From: Sphagnum compactum
Taxonomy: Eukaryota > Bryophyta > Sphagnopsida > Sphagnales
Assembly: GCA_965153455.1 (NCBI GenBank)
Contig: OZ234495.1
Coordinates: forward strand, 14,380,875 to 14,444,874
Length of the DNA: 64,000 bases
Reading direction: 5' to 3'
Shown piece after piece: positions 1-11,600 of the stretch (the first letter of the stretch is position 1; each line of letters begins with the position of its first letter). The position numbers and the translations under genes are program-made. A model generated the notes under the pieces. The model ran no database searches. It worked only from the letters and a program-made list of their open reading frames with translations, and was not told the origin of the DNA.

Positions 1-25
1 GAGAAGCAACAACAACAAAGATTAC

Positions 26-178
26 CTGAAAATATATGAACAAAACGCCAACAACAACAACAACAACGGCAGCAGCAGCAAGAACAACAACACTCTGCGG
101 AATGCGCGAAAGGACACAACGCACTTCACGACAGAAGGACTCTAGGGCGGGAATGAAGAAGACGACGCCCTTTCTCAT
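26..178 (-). CDS. candidate 5' coding exon with a membrane segment (gene leaves window at left)
   Basis: Read on the minus strand from the ATG at 178, an open frame of exactly 51 codons ends at CAG followed by GTAATC, a good phase-0 splice donor at 25. The predicted peptide begins MRKGVVFFIPALESFC and then has a strongly hydrophobic run (about residues 29-50) made mostly of Val and Ala, which would span a membrane. The Val and Ala codons come from GTT and GCT trinucleotide runs, so the hydrophobic stretch could be a microsatellite artefact, or the segment could be 5' UTR. I do not recognise the family. The downstream exons would lie outside the window. This is inference from frame, start and donor only. 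Confidence 0.28.
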
Positions 179-538
179 CCAGATTGTGAATGAATTTCTC
201 TCTCTCATCTGCCAAAGTTCATCCATGAGGACCCGTCATTCGCTCATTAATTATAATAAAAAGGGTACAAGAAGCGAAAATCCGATAGGTAATCACAAAA
301 CTTACACAGAGTTCATCCATCTGAGGTTCGTTGTTTGTTCCCGGTTCTTAAGCTGATGATCCGGCTGCGTAAGTATTTGAAAGTAAGCTGGCAGTGAGAC
401 GACAATGGACTGAATGGATGGATGGATGGAAACTCATGATGATTGTATTGATGTCTTCTCCTTTTTTTGGGTATTTGAGAAATACACTATTATTGAATAA
501 ATCAAGAAATCAATTACCAAAACCAAAAAATGGGGATT

Positions 539-558
539 CCCCCCCCCCCCCCCCCCCC
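539..558. repeat. poly-C homopolymer
   Basis: A run of 20 C residues followed by A residues. Such long G/C homopolymers also occur at 9607 and 21913 and may mark assembly-difficult positions or G-quadruplex-prone DNA. Confidence 0.9.
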
Positions 559-599
559 AAAAAAAATCTCGCCATAAATTGGTTAATGAAAATATGATT

Positions 600-2900
600 A
601 ATATGATTTGAATTCGTGTATTTTGTCCATATTGTGACTTGGGATTTAACTTGGGATTTTCATTTGAATTTATTCATAAAATCTATTAATTGTTGTTTAT
701 TGTTTTTATGATTAGTTTCATTAAATATATGTTCATGTCATCATCAATATCATCTATCCATATGTTCCATGGATGAGAGGATTTTTTTATTTTAAAATAT
801 ACATCATGACATGTAACATTTGTGCCTAATTGTGAATCCTCAAAAAAATTGAATGGTGAATATAAAAGAAGTGGTTCTCTTGACCAATTTTCAATATCTT
901 AATATTTATTATAATTCACAAACCTAATGATTTTAGTTTCTAACATTTTTAATAGTTTGTTATTTATGATGTTGTGGGAGGGTACAAATTTTTTTATGAT
1001 AAAGATTCATAAGGATATTTTCAATTTAAATATATTTTTAATGATTGATGAACACATTATGTTAATAGAATCATGTTCTAATTGGTTTAATAAATATTGT
1101 AATTTCAATACAAAAGAATGTTTTTAATATAAAAAAAATATTGATAAATTTAAATGTTCATGATGCATGATATAAAGGAATTGAAAGAACTAAATAAACA
1201 ACTAATTAAACAAACATTTGTTGAACATTAAAAAAATTGCCTAATTTGCATCCTAATGTTGGCATTACTTTTATTTTAAATACATTTTTTATTATAAAAT
1301 GAAATTTTAATGTTATTAATTTATTGATTTTAATCATGTGAGATGTGTAATACGATGGAAGCATATGGATTTAAGATAAATTGGATATTTATATTTGCAA
1401 ACCATAAAAGAACAAAATGGATGTTAAATGCATTAGTTTAATATTTAACGGTGTAAAAATGTGTGGCTTCACTAATTTTTTGCTTCAAACTAATATGTAT
1501 GTTTTTTCATCAAGATGTAGAAGTTTTAAAAATTAAAAGAATATAATTTTTTCATTTGTTTAAAAGCTATAAATAAATAAAATTGGTTGTTGTTGCAGCT
1601 ATATTTTCATTAAAAGGTAAATTTTCTTTGATTAAAATGGATGAGATATTTTTGTTGTACTCATGGCAAGTAATGGATAATGGAATTTACAAACAACATT
1701 TTTTTTCTTACATGTTCAAATGTGATGATATTGTTATGCATTTTGTGATGTAATTAGTAATAATGAAATATCACACCAAATGTATTTATACACAATTTTT
1801 TTCAATTGTTTCATTTGTATGAATTCCATACATGGGTGCATCTTTAATCCGTAAAGGGTGAAAACATAATAAAACATATTTAAAAATAGTTTTAAAAGGA
1901 CAATAAAAACATGGTCCAATTTTTGACACAAGTAGAACAAAGTAGATCAAGAAAATAATTTAAAATAACATAATAAAAGCATGGTGCTTTTCTTTGAATT
2001 TATAGTGAGGTGATTACAAATTTGAAAAACGTTGGTACAATAAAAATAGATAATAAGTATGTTTGAAAATGATTGGTCAAATTGAGTTTAAACATATTTT
2101 TTCATTAAAAGTTTGATGTATTTTACTATAATATTTAAATATTGAGAACTTACAAGTAAATTTTTAAACTACATCATGTTGAAAATAGAGAATATTTAAT
2201 AATTTCATTTACTTTCACCTACTTGTACAAGTTTGGACAACCTAAAAAGTAGGAAAACAATATAGTTAATTTTTTTAAAATTATTTGAATGCATATTAAA
2301 TATGTGATTGATTAACATCTTTGTGATAAAATTAAAAATTATCCTCATGTTGATCATTAAATAAAAAAACATTTACATTTTCAATATATTAAAACTAGTT
2401 TATGGCTTTTCTTTTTTTTGTGACAAGGAGCAAAAATTGTTACTTTACCTTGATGGTACCCTAAAAGGTCATGGGCATGTTCAACAACAATTTTGAAATT
2501 CTATGACCCAAATAACATTCATAGACTTGTGCAAAAAAAAAAAGAGTTTTTGTTGAATAATGTATGAAAATAAGATATTTTCATCGTATTATTTTGCACA
2601 TGTTATAGGAATAATATGTATTAATTTTATTATATGAATAAATTGAAGATATTTTGTATAAAAGGTTTAATTTTTTAGCATGTAAGGTGTGTAGGGCTTT
2701 TATGAAAGGGATCCCATAACTTCTTTGCAAATGTAAAAATTACAAAGAATGTTGGAGGGACACCATCCCGTGCAAAGAATTGGAGGATTATACACTCCAT
2801 ACACAAAGACATTCAATTAAATTTCACACAACATAGATATGATATATCTACCAATGTTTAAAAGATGATCATCTTGCATCCAAGGTAATTTTGTAATTGA
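600..2900. other. AT-rich intergenic DNA, nothing recognised
   Basis: The stretch is AT-rich, with frequent stops in all frames and only short spurious frames. I see no protein domain, terminal repeat or RNA gene in it. Confidence 0.6.
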
Positions 2901-4655
2901 TCATGCAATTCAACACTACACATCCTTTGGCCTTCAATTGCAAGTTCATTAAGCATAAATTAAGTATTTTGCATTGGATTGCCAATTGGCTTGTACATTC
3001 TCATAGGAATATCTCTTGGTTGTAGTTTTCTTGTTTTAGGGATTGTTTCTTCAAATTACCATATTATACTATTGATATCTAGCTCTTGTTGATCAAGACT
3101 TGGAATGGGCAAATGATAACAATGGATGGCAACGGTAGCAACCACCATACCATGCATGTTAGTGTTGCTAAGGTTTTCCTTGAATGTTATTTTTAAGAAC
3201 GTTGAAAAACTTTCGACTAGACTATTTCCAATTGTACAATTCTACAAGCATTGAAGGATCCCTTCCTCAAGGTGAGGTCATTTTTCCAACTCAACAATGG
3301 ATAATCTTCATCTCCAAGGAGATGGGGCAAGGAGAGAGGGGGGGATGTTTTTTGGCATGGAGTTTGTTATGAATTGAACAATCCTCAATATTGTGGGTTT
3401 TGGTAACATGTAGACCTCCTAGAAATCCCTAATCATTCACAAAACTGCATGGAATGCATATGAGAATATCTATGGACTACTTGTTTGAGTTTACTACTAC
3501 TTGTAAGACAAGGCTATGATCCCTAGTTTTGGTCCTTCACAAATGCACCAAAGGTTTTTGCAACCAAAACATGCATCACATAAATTGCTCCTTTGTATGC
3601 TTAGTAAATCACACCAACACTTGAGGTTTGTCATAACAATGTTCTTATTTCCAGTAGGCTATAGCTGACAACACCTTCAAAGACTATGTTTATTGCATAA
3701 ATACACGCACTCCAAGCACTAATCCCACTATAGAATGACCGACTACAAACATCTCCAAACAAACACACAAACATATTCACCCTTTGCACAAGCTCGTAAA
3801 ACTGTGCACACACATCAAACTTCCACATGGAATCAACCTTGACACCCTTGACCAAAGCTGAACCAAAGAAGACGAGTAAATGAAAGAGAAGGATTCATCT
3901 GAAATTGCAGACAAATCTTCACAATACAATTTTCAAAGTGACCAGCATTGACATCGTTTGTAACTTGTAACCTTACGAGAATTGCTCACCAAAGTGCAAT
4001 ACACAAGTGACCATCACAAAAAAATAGCAGTGACAAGCTGCCATGACTAATACCCAATGGCATAATGGGCAGGGCTTGACCATCCCATAGTGCATCATCA
4101 GTTCCTGAGCTGCCATGACGACTACCCAATGACTTCATCAGCTCCAGACAATGGGTGTAGTCAAGTAAAGAATAATTCTGCCTGCAATTTCAGGTGAACT
4201 ATTAATAAAAACATTTGGCGTGCATTTAGAGTTTCTGTTGCAGTTACCAGAAGCAACAGGAAGTAAAGCCTCGGTCATAATGTTGCAAAGTAAGCTCTAG
4301 AGACACCGCTAATCGAAAGAGGTCAATTGAGTATATTACCCAATTTTATGAATGCATGAGCAAGCTTGTGAGGGTAAAGCTCATTTCATCTTGAGCTTGT
4401 CCACAGTTGTACAAGCAAAGCATCGAAGCAACAAAGGCAAAGAGATGATCAAACAGTTTGGCAAAACATAGTACAGTCGATATAAACTCCCAAGCCCTAA
4501 ACCCCTTCAGCAAAATTCCAAAATCATCATATGATAAAAAAAACAAAAGATGGTACATATGTTACAAATTTAGTACTCTTTCCAGAGTCCTGCAAAGCTC
4601 GGGCTGGGTTCTGTGATAGAGAGACTTGGGCATTGCATAAAACAGAGACAACAAG
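2900..4655. other. intergenic DNA with unassigned short frames
   Basis: Base composition becomes more balanced toward the patatin gene. The short frames at 3184-3372 and 3631-3855 show no recognisable motif. The 3' flank of the minus-strand patatin gene probably begins near the right end of this stretch. Confidence 0.5.
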
Positions 4656-4660
4656 CATTT

Positions 4661-4685
4661 CATCATCATCATCATCATCATCATC
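4661..4685. repeat. (CAT)n microsatellite
   Basis: About eight CAT units in a row, in the 3' flank of the patatin gene. Confidence 0.95.
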
Positions 4686-4722
4686 CTGATGCATTTGAAC
4701 CTGCCGAATGTGGAGTCGAAAC

Positions 4723-4994
4723 AATGGCAGAAAGAAGAACAGAAATCTCAGAGGACAGAGCACCCTCAAATCGCTGAAGAAACACAAAAAATTGGAAGGA
4801 GTTTTTGTGAAAGATCTTCAAGTACTTGAGTTTTGGAGTGGACAGACAGCTTGTGGGACACCTAGGTTTCAGAAAACTTTACAGTAGGCAGCTTTCTTGA
4901 GGATCTTGTGTTGTGCTCCTCAAGTAACCAAGCTGATCAGCAAATCAATCCAGACACTCCCAATTGCTTGCATTCAGAGGGGCATTCGACCAAG
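4723..4994 (-). pseudogene. decayed tandem copy of the patatin last exon and 3' flank
   Basis: This block aligns with the adjacent block starting at 4995 at a period of about 272 bp. Shared landmarks in order are AATGGCAGAAAG, AAATTGGAAG, GATCTTCAAGTA, AGGTTTCAGAA, TTTCTTGAGGATCTTG, AAGCTGATCAGCAAA and CATTCAGAGG-GGCATTCGAC. The right-hand copy encodes the patatin C-terminus on the minus strand. The left-hand copy, read the same way, still resembles the GRMPL to DWFADQL region but has stops and indels. It lies past the functional stop at 5106, so it is a dead partial duplication in the 3' UTR or flank. Confidence 0.8.
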
Positions 4995-5105
4995 AATGGC
5001 AGAAAGTGGGAAACAGACAAAAGCTAGGACAAAGCAACCTGAAAATGGGGTGAAGAAATTTCACCAAAATTGGAAGAAGGGAGTTTGTGTGAAAGAAGAT
5101 GATCT

Positions 5106-6730
5106 TCAAGTAGTTGAGTTTTGGTGCGGACAGCAGCAGCTTGTGGGGCAGCTAGGTTTCAGAATGACAGTGGGTGACTTTCTTGAGGATCTTGCATTGT
5201 GCTCAAGTACAAGCTGATCAGCAAACCAATCAAGTCGCTCTCGATTGCTCACATTCAGAGGCATTCGACCTCCAAATGGAAGGTGCTCCATACTCTTGTG
5301 ATCCAACACTTCATCTGCCAGTTCCATCAGTCTCTTCACATAAGCATGACTGCCCAGATCTTCTTCTTCACCTCCAGAGACTCTGCAATGCAAGCCCGAC
5401 ATCTGTTGTTGCAATACACAGACAGTCCCACCCACCCATCTGCAGAAATTAGAATTGTATCCACAGAAAGTTCCTGACAATCAAGAGTGTACACCCAAGA
5501 AGTCATTGTATGTTTGTTTTGGTTTGGATTCCAGTCAAAATCACTACAGTTGTGCAGGGCATTGCTTTGCCACTGCGAAAGCTTTCCTGTCCTTTCTACC
5601 AAACCACATTGAAATGCTGCTACACAAAAGGTTTTTTTTTATCCGTTCCAGAGTCTAAGAAGAAAATGCTGCTGTGGGTGTACCTGGATCCGAAGATACT
5701 GTTGCCGGAAATCGCCGAAGGACATGCTGATGGTATGATCTATCATGTCAGAGATGCTCTCCAGGACAATCTTGGCAATGGGTTTCACCCACTTAAAGGA
5801 ACCCCATCCACGCACAGTCTGGTAGCCATAGGCCTGCTCCATCTGTCCTGTTCCCAGAGAAAGAACCAACAAGTCATGCACTCCTCGCACTCTGGGAAAC
5901 TCGAGCTTGTTGTGCAACACGTGAGTGACAGCGGCTGCGGTGGGATTGTGCATCACAACGCCGCCATCAACCGCAGTACAAGAAGTGTTGCCGTCTACAG
6001 ACTTCATGTAAGCGGGTTTGAAGAAGGAAGGAACCGCCGTGGTAGCTCGACAGACTTCCCAGAGATTGAAATTCCAGGTTTGATTCTCCAAGGCATCGGC
6101 TCTGGAGAACAGAAACGGACCTGCAGTGGCGAGGTCGTAGCAAGGGATGAGCACGGGCTTGATTGTATCACGAAGAGTCAGCGGTCTTCCATCTCGCACC
6201 AGGTACTGTTTCAGCAAGCGTTCCAGCTGCTTGCTCGAGAATCTGGGACGGACAAGACCCCGCACTCTTGACCACAGTGAGTTGGGTACCTTGAAGAGAC
6301 TTCTACCTTTCTCTGCAATCAGTCTCCAAGTCTTGTCTGCTCTGAAGAGCGGTCTGTTGTTGGCGTCGCAAGCGGAAAGCATGGTGGCAAGAACTCCACC
6401 CACACTGGTTCCTGCCAACACATCGAAGTAATCTGCAATGCGAGCTTCAGGGTTGCCACTCTTGCGTTTCAGAAGCTCCTCCAAGTATGCCAACACTCGC
6501 GCTGGTATGATGCCTCGCATTCCGCCGCCGTCAATGCTCAAGATACACACTTTGCCTCTATCTTCTTCTTCTGGTTCTTCACCAACACCACCACCACCAC
6601 CAGCTACCAGCTTCTCCCATGCTGCTGCCTGCTGCATTGCTCCTCCTCCATACTCCTTCTTCACGTGGAAACACACTTCCCGGTCCAAAAACTCGCACTC
6701 CTCTAGTGCCTCCCATGTCACTCCCGGCAT
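5106..6730 (-). CDS. patatin-like phospholipase A, pPLAIII-type
   Basis: Patatin-related lipid acyl hydrolase (two exons, 447 aa), expected to release fatty acids from membrane lipids. Exon 1 runs 6730-5684 and ends YLRIQ at donor CAG/GTACAC. A 281 bp intron follows, and exon 2 runs 5402-5106 after acceptor CAACAACAG. The oxyanion loop DGGGMRG is at residues 68-73, the nucleophile elbow GTSVGG at 107-112 (Ser109), and the catalytic DGG at 255-257. The blocks KPVLIPCYDL, FNLWEVCRAT, NPTAAAVTHVLHNK and, near the C-terminus, LPFGGR match plant group III patatins. Arabidopsis group III members, as I recall them, have Gly in place of this Ser, so the canonical G-x-S-x-G is notable. There is no signal peptide. 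The start at 6730 is the only in-frame ATG far enough upstream of the domain. The exon 2 acceptor is inferred from phase and homology. Confidence 0.9.
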
Positions 6731-6939
6731 TCTTCAACAACTCCCCAAAACACGACCACCCCAAAATCCCACCAACACTAACCCACCCACCCCAACCCCT
6801 AGACAAAATACCCAAATTCTCACAAAACCCACCAAAGATCAGCTGATCTGCCACACAAAAATTGCCCACCTTTGAAGCAAATGAAAAACAGTTTTCCTTC
6901 ACACAATTTATTTGTCAACCCCCCCAAGTTCTCTTGTTG

Positions 6940-7030
6940 TTCTTGTTCTCCGTCCTCTTCTGCTTCTGCTTCTTCTTCTTCTGCTGCTGCTGCTTCTTCT
7001 TCTTCTTCTTCTTCTGCTTCTTCTTCTACA
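6940..7030. repeat. TTC/TGC trinucleotide-rich tract
   Basis: Mixed CTT, TGC and TTC triplet runs in the presumed 5' UTR or promoter of the minus-strand patatin gene. The frames across it are low-complexity shadows. Confidence 0.8.
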
Positions 7031-7319
7031 CTGCAATGTCAGAAGTGCAAAATAGACATATATTGCGTACAAAAACAACTGGAAACCGTCTTCAAAATCC
7101 TGTACACGAGAATACAAACCCAAAACGACGACAACAATGGACGGGGGTATAACTCCACCACAGTCTGCTACAATTCTACAATTCTAGCGTTTTCGTATCG
7201 AAGTACCAGAGAGCTGCTGCTGCTGCTGGAAGCTAAGAAAACAACAGCAACAGCTAGCGACGAAGAAACAGCATACAAATTGAAGAGAAAAGATGGGGAG
7301 AGGACTAGAGAAACTCCAA

Positions 7320-7358
7320 TTTTCTTCTTCCTTTTCTCTCTCACTCTCTCTCTCTCGG
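7320..7358. repeat. CT-rich microsatellite upstream of patatin
   Basis: TTCTTCC followed by about ten CT units. GA/CT tracts are common in plant 5' UTRs and core promoters. This one lies about 600 bp upstream of the patatin start, so a promoter role is only inferred. Confidence 0.8.
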
Positions 7359-7445
7359 AGTGAAAGCGCCGCAACGACAGCAGCAGCAACGTTAAAGAAT
7401 GGACTGCAAGTCAGCCTGCGGCGGATCGGAACAGGACGAGAACGA

Positions 7446-7470
7446 GGACCGGACCGGACCGGACCGGACA
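7446..7470. repeat. (GGACC)5 pentanucleotide repeat
   Basis: Five perfect GGACC units in a locally GC-rich island upstream of the patatin gene. A related GTCCGGTCCG-like context lies nearby at about 7500. Confidence 0.9.
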
Positions 7471-7816
7471 CAAGGTGTCTGAACTGGTTACTACAAGCGT
7501 TCCGGTCCGGATCCCTGGCTGGCGGAGCGGAGAGGGGCGGTGGGAACCACATAAAGTGCAATAAATGAAAAAAACTGCGATTAAGTGGACCACACTCTGC
7601 CCGGTCCTCACTACACACCAAATTCTCCCCCAAAATCTTTTATTTTAATAAAAGAATAATAACAACTATTTAATAAAAAGCCCTTTCTCCCTAACTAGTC
7701 CGACCCACTTGAGATTGGTTTATTGGATTTGGATGGGGGTCACTCGCTTTTTAATGTGTACTCGAACCGGCCCTTCCACCTGGTACCATGTATGTACTAC
7801 CCTCTAGGAACATGTC

Positions 7817-7873
7817 AAGCCCCCCTAGAGACCGTCCCTTAAAGCCCCCCTAGAGGCCGTCCCTTAAAGCCCC
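7817..7873. repeat. 25 bp tandem repeat, about 2.3 copies
   Basis: The unit AAGCCCCCCTAGAG(A/G)CCGTCCCTT occurs twice with one difference and then starts a third time. Confidence 0.9.
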
Positions 7874-8560
7874 AGGGCGGGTGGTGCTTTATGGAAATAA
7901 AGGACCAACCCCCTCCCCACCCCCCCCCCCCCCCCAATTTTGCTAAAGCTCACTCTTGTCCGGGGGCTTTACATAGCATCAAAATCGGCCGGCCGGCCGT
8001 TGTTTAAATTATTTTTTTCTTGTGATACCGAGTGAGTAGTACTCCTTGGGTATCAGTCATGTGAAAAAAAAACCCCCAAAAAAATGGTCCGTCTACTTTT
8101 CTACAAATATGAAACGCCCACCCACGTCCATTTTCATAAAAGCCGAGCTGCCATAAAACAAATACGCTTTGTAAGAGTGTCTCCGAATACACCACAAAAA
8201 TCAGCCCGGGTTTTGATGACGATAACGGGTTCAACCGGCCACCATTCCTTGAGGTGGTAACAGTTTGTTTCTACCAGGGGTTTAGTTAACGGTAACTCAT
8301 GATGTTGGGCCCCATTGAACTGGAACTGGCAAAACCAAAAGTGGAACCCATTTCCTAATGCAATGGCCTTTCTGCCATTTGATTATATTTATTTAAACAA
8401 ATAAATAAATAAACAAAAAGGGTACCCTCCTTAAATGACCACCTATTTAGGCCAATTAAGAGAAGTACCCTGAATCCAAACCCTAGTTACTTTGCCCTAA
8501 AATGGGAGACACATGAGTTGTACCATAACGATCAATAGCAGGCCATTCTGGGAACGACGA
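7874..8560. other. intergenic DNA, nothing recognised
   Basis: Contains a C homopolymer near 7921-7936 and a short GGCC run at 7985-8000. No gene or transposon end was identified. Confidence 0.5.
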
Positions 8561-8574
8561 GGTATGTGGAGGAC

Positions 8575-8811
8575 GATACCTTTTAACCGGACTGATGGTT
8601 ACAAAAATATCGTCCGTCCATCCGTATACACTAAAAAAATTCTATCGGCTATTTGCATTTGTGCATAAATTATTATTTTTCCGTAGTGTGATTGTTTGTT
8701 GTATATGCTCGGAATCATGTCACGAACGAACCTTAGTCATAGTGCGACTCCTCCACGTTTACGGTATGTGGACAATGCCTTTTTAACCTTTTAGTCGGGT
8801 TAAAAGGTATC
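8575..8811. mobile_element. small inverted-repeat (MITE-like) element
   Basis: The left arm begins GATACCTTTTAACC followed by GGACTGA. The right arm ends GGTTAAAAGGTATC preceded by TTAGTC, an imperfect 21 bp terminal inverted repeat enclosing about 237 bp. A partial direct copy of the left flank (GGTATGTGGA, 8561) recurs at 8763. No clean target duplication is visible, so the family and exact ends are uncertain. Confidence 0.45.
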
Positions 8812-8819
8812 GAGCACCA

Positions 8820-11600
8820 CCACGTACGAGAGTTGAGTTTTCCTTATAAAAGTCATTCTGTCTTCACCCTGTCTACTAACTAACAACTACTCAGTGTAAC
8901 TATCTTGCATGGTTCCCAGAGCAATAATTTTCATATTTTTTATTCTTATATTATTAAATTAAAAAAAGGGAAAAGCACTTTAGTTTGTTTTTTTTGGGCC
9001 ATCAAAGCCTGTCACACTTATAGAGAGCTCCAGACTGCACTTTAGTTTATGTGAACCTACCTGCCCATATTTAATGCCCAAAATATTATTTAATGTATAT
9101 TTAAATATCTAAATATTTATTGTATATTTAAATATTTAAATATTTCACTTAGTTTATGTGAACCTAAATATTTAAATATATTTAAATATGTTTAAATAAT
9201 TTAATGCCCAAAAACATATAGTCACAAGAAGAAGGAGGAGGAGGAGGAGCCAAGGAAGAAGTGGAGATGGAGAAAAGAAAAAAAGAAAAGGATGGTATAG
9301 GCTTGGCCTCAATTAAATCATATTTTTCAAATTGGCTAAGATTTAAATCTAAGGTACTAAAAGGCCATTTAATTAATTAATACAAATCTTTAGTCAATTT
9401 ACCCATGGCCTAGTTGCAGATGAATGAAAACTCTAGCATAAAAGCATGATAGATTACATATGTTTTTTTAAAGATTAGTTTGGAAAAATAAAATAACAAA
9501 AATTGATATGTATTGCATAAGGTTGAAGGTTTTATGAGAGTTTAGGATCAAGTAATGTTATGCCCAAACTTTAGAAACTTTGGATTAAAAATTATTAAGG
9601 CCTTATGGGGGGGGGGGGGGGGGGGGGATTGGTTGGTAATAATTGGTTTAAATATCATTGAATATTTTAAAATTTTGATTAGTTGAGATCAATCAAGTAA
9701 CATGACTAAAATTTGAATGTTTATTATTTATTTTTTCATCTTTCAAAATGCACCACCTTTATGCCTTAATGTAAGCAAGTTATGTTTATAAAATGCACTT
9801 TAAAATGTGTGTGACTCTACAATAAGATAATATAAGGGTATAAAAAATCTAACTTGGAAATAATACACCAAAATATATTTTTTAACTACACCTAATATTC
9901 AAAATTATTAAAAAAAATGTACCCCTCAAGACTGGGCACAAAGCCATGACAACCTGTAACAAAACAAGCTTAAACATAACTTCTATTATGCACTAAAACA
10001 TGAACATTATACTAAAATATATTTTTAAATAATTTTAAAAGAATTAAAACATATTGATACTAAAAAAAACAAAGTTTCCATAAATTAACATTTGCCATCT
10101 AAATTGCCCTTCAAACTATTTTGTTAATTTTTTTTAAGAATGAAAATGGAATAATGATGCATGAAGTTAATTCAATATTGATTAAAAACTGAGCACCAAT
10201 GGATGAACTTCATTCATGAACAATAAATTTGTCAACTGGAATTGTATTTATCATGTAATTAAATTGAAAACCCTAATATATTTTACATGATCAAAGTTGG
10301 AATAGCTAGATAGATGTTAGTTGTGACAAGATAATTATTTTCTCCAATATTATTTTTTTAATAAGTTTCTTGCTGAGGAATAATTTAAAATATAATCTTC
10401 TGTTTTCACTGGGTATGTAATATTTATTAGTGTTATGTAGTTATAGCTTTTGAAAGAACCCCAGTCTCAAATTTAGCTATTTTTAAAAAAAAATTGATAT
10501 AATCTTCATTTCTTGTCCAAGCAAATTTTTTTTTTAAAATTCATGGATCCTCAAGTACAGTTACAATGCTTATTTATAAATAATAGTAATAATAATAATA
10601 ATAAAGGTGCTAGAATTTTAAACCTATACAAAGGGTTTTTGAGTTCTAGTTTGGGGTAAAGCCCATGGCCTTGGGCTTTATTGAGTGTAATCACCCATTC
10701 CAGATTTTTCTTTTCTTTTTTTCACCCTATCATGCATGGGTAAGAAAGAAAAAGATGGAGGGTATCTTGAAAAACAAAACACCTAAGAAAGAGCAGAGGA
10801 AAAAAAATTACACCGTGTAACATGCCCTCCAATTACAACCAAAAAACACTTGGAGGAGAGTTTTACGAATTGGAATCGGCCCAAAAATTGAAGCCAAAAT
10901 TAGCCTTCAACCCATAATTGGACAACATTGGTACTTAGTACTTACACGTCAATAAAAGCTTGAGTGACACCAAGGAACATTGAATAGATGGGCTGAAAGG
11001 TTGGATTGGTGCTATGCCAATGAGCATTCTTTTGTACAAAACATGGCCAATCTTGCAAACATGCATTATTAATATCTAATGTAATTGTAACAAGCATGAA
11101 GCTAAGGAAATTGACAACCATATCTTACACGAGAGGAGAAATCCAAAACTTTATAAATTCGCATATGAAAAATAATTGTTTATGCAATTTTGAAAGTGAA
11201 AAAGAGCATTTCATTTATTTACAAGAACCATACAATTATTATGTTTGTGAATACTTTAGTTTTTATCAGTTCATCAATAAAAGTGGGTTGTCAACTCGTT
11301 ATCAATTTAAACAAGATATATGCAATAAAAATCAAATTGAAATTGAAATTTTTTATTTTTGAAAAATTCCCACAAATTTAGTAGTGTAATAGCCTAGGAG
11401 CCACATGATAGTTGTAAACCCATGCTAAGCACCTTGATAAGGAGGTGCTTGGGATAGAGTTGGTATTAGACTCCCACTAAGCTCACACATCCCCCCATAT
11501 TCATCAAAGAGCACTCCCAAAAAATAGATGTAAAACAAGAAGGACAACCTATTTACAATTCCCTTTTATTGGTTGAAAGCTTTAAATTGGTCCCAAGGCC
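8820..11600. other. AT-rich intergenic DNA with simple repeats
   Basis: Two copies of TTTATGTGAACCTA (9046 and 9152) lie beside TTTAAATATTTAAATA palindromic runs. A GGA-rich tract is at 9228-9250 and an (AAT)n run near 10588-10605. No coding signal was recognised. Confidence 0.5.
9607..9627. repeat. poly-G homopolymer (21 G)
   Basis: Twenty-one consecutive G residues in AT-rich DNA, similar in length to the run at 21913. Confidence 0.95.

Noticed and set aside
5510-6271. 253-codon plus-strand frame opposite patatin
   Set aside because: Antisense of the patatin exon. The minus-strand frame contains all catalytic motifs, so the plus-strand frame is a shadow.
6872-7633. Several long frames on both strands upstream of patatin
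   Set aside because: They are translations of CTT, TGC and CT microsatellites (poly-Ser, poly-Phe, poly-Arg). They are by-products of low-complexity DNA in the promoter region.
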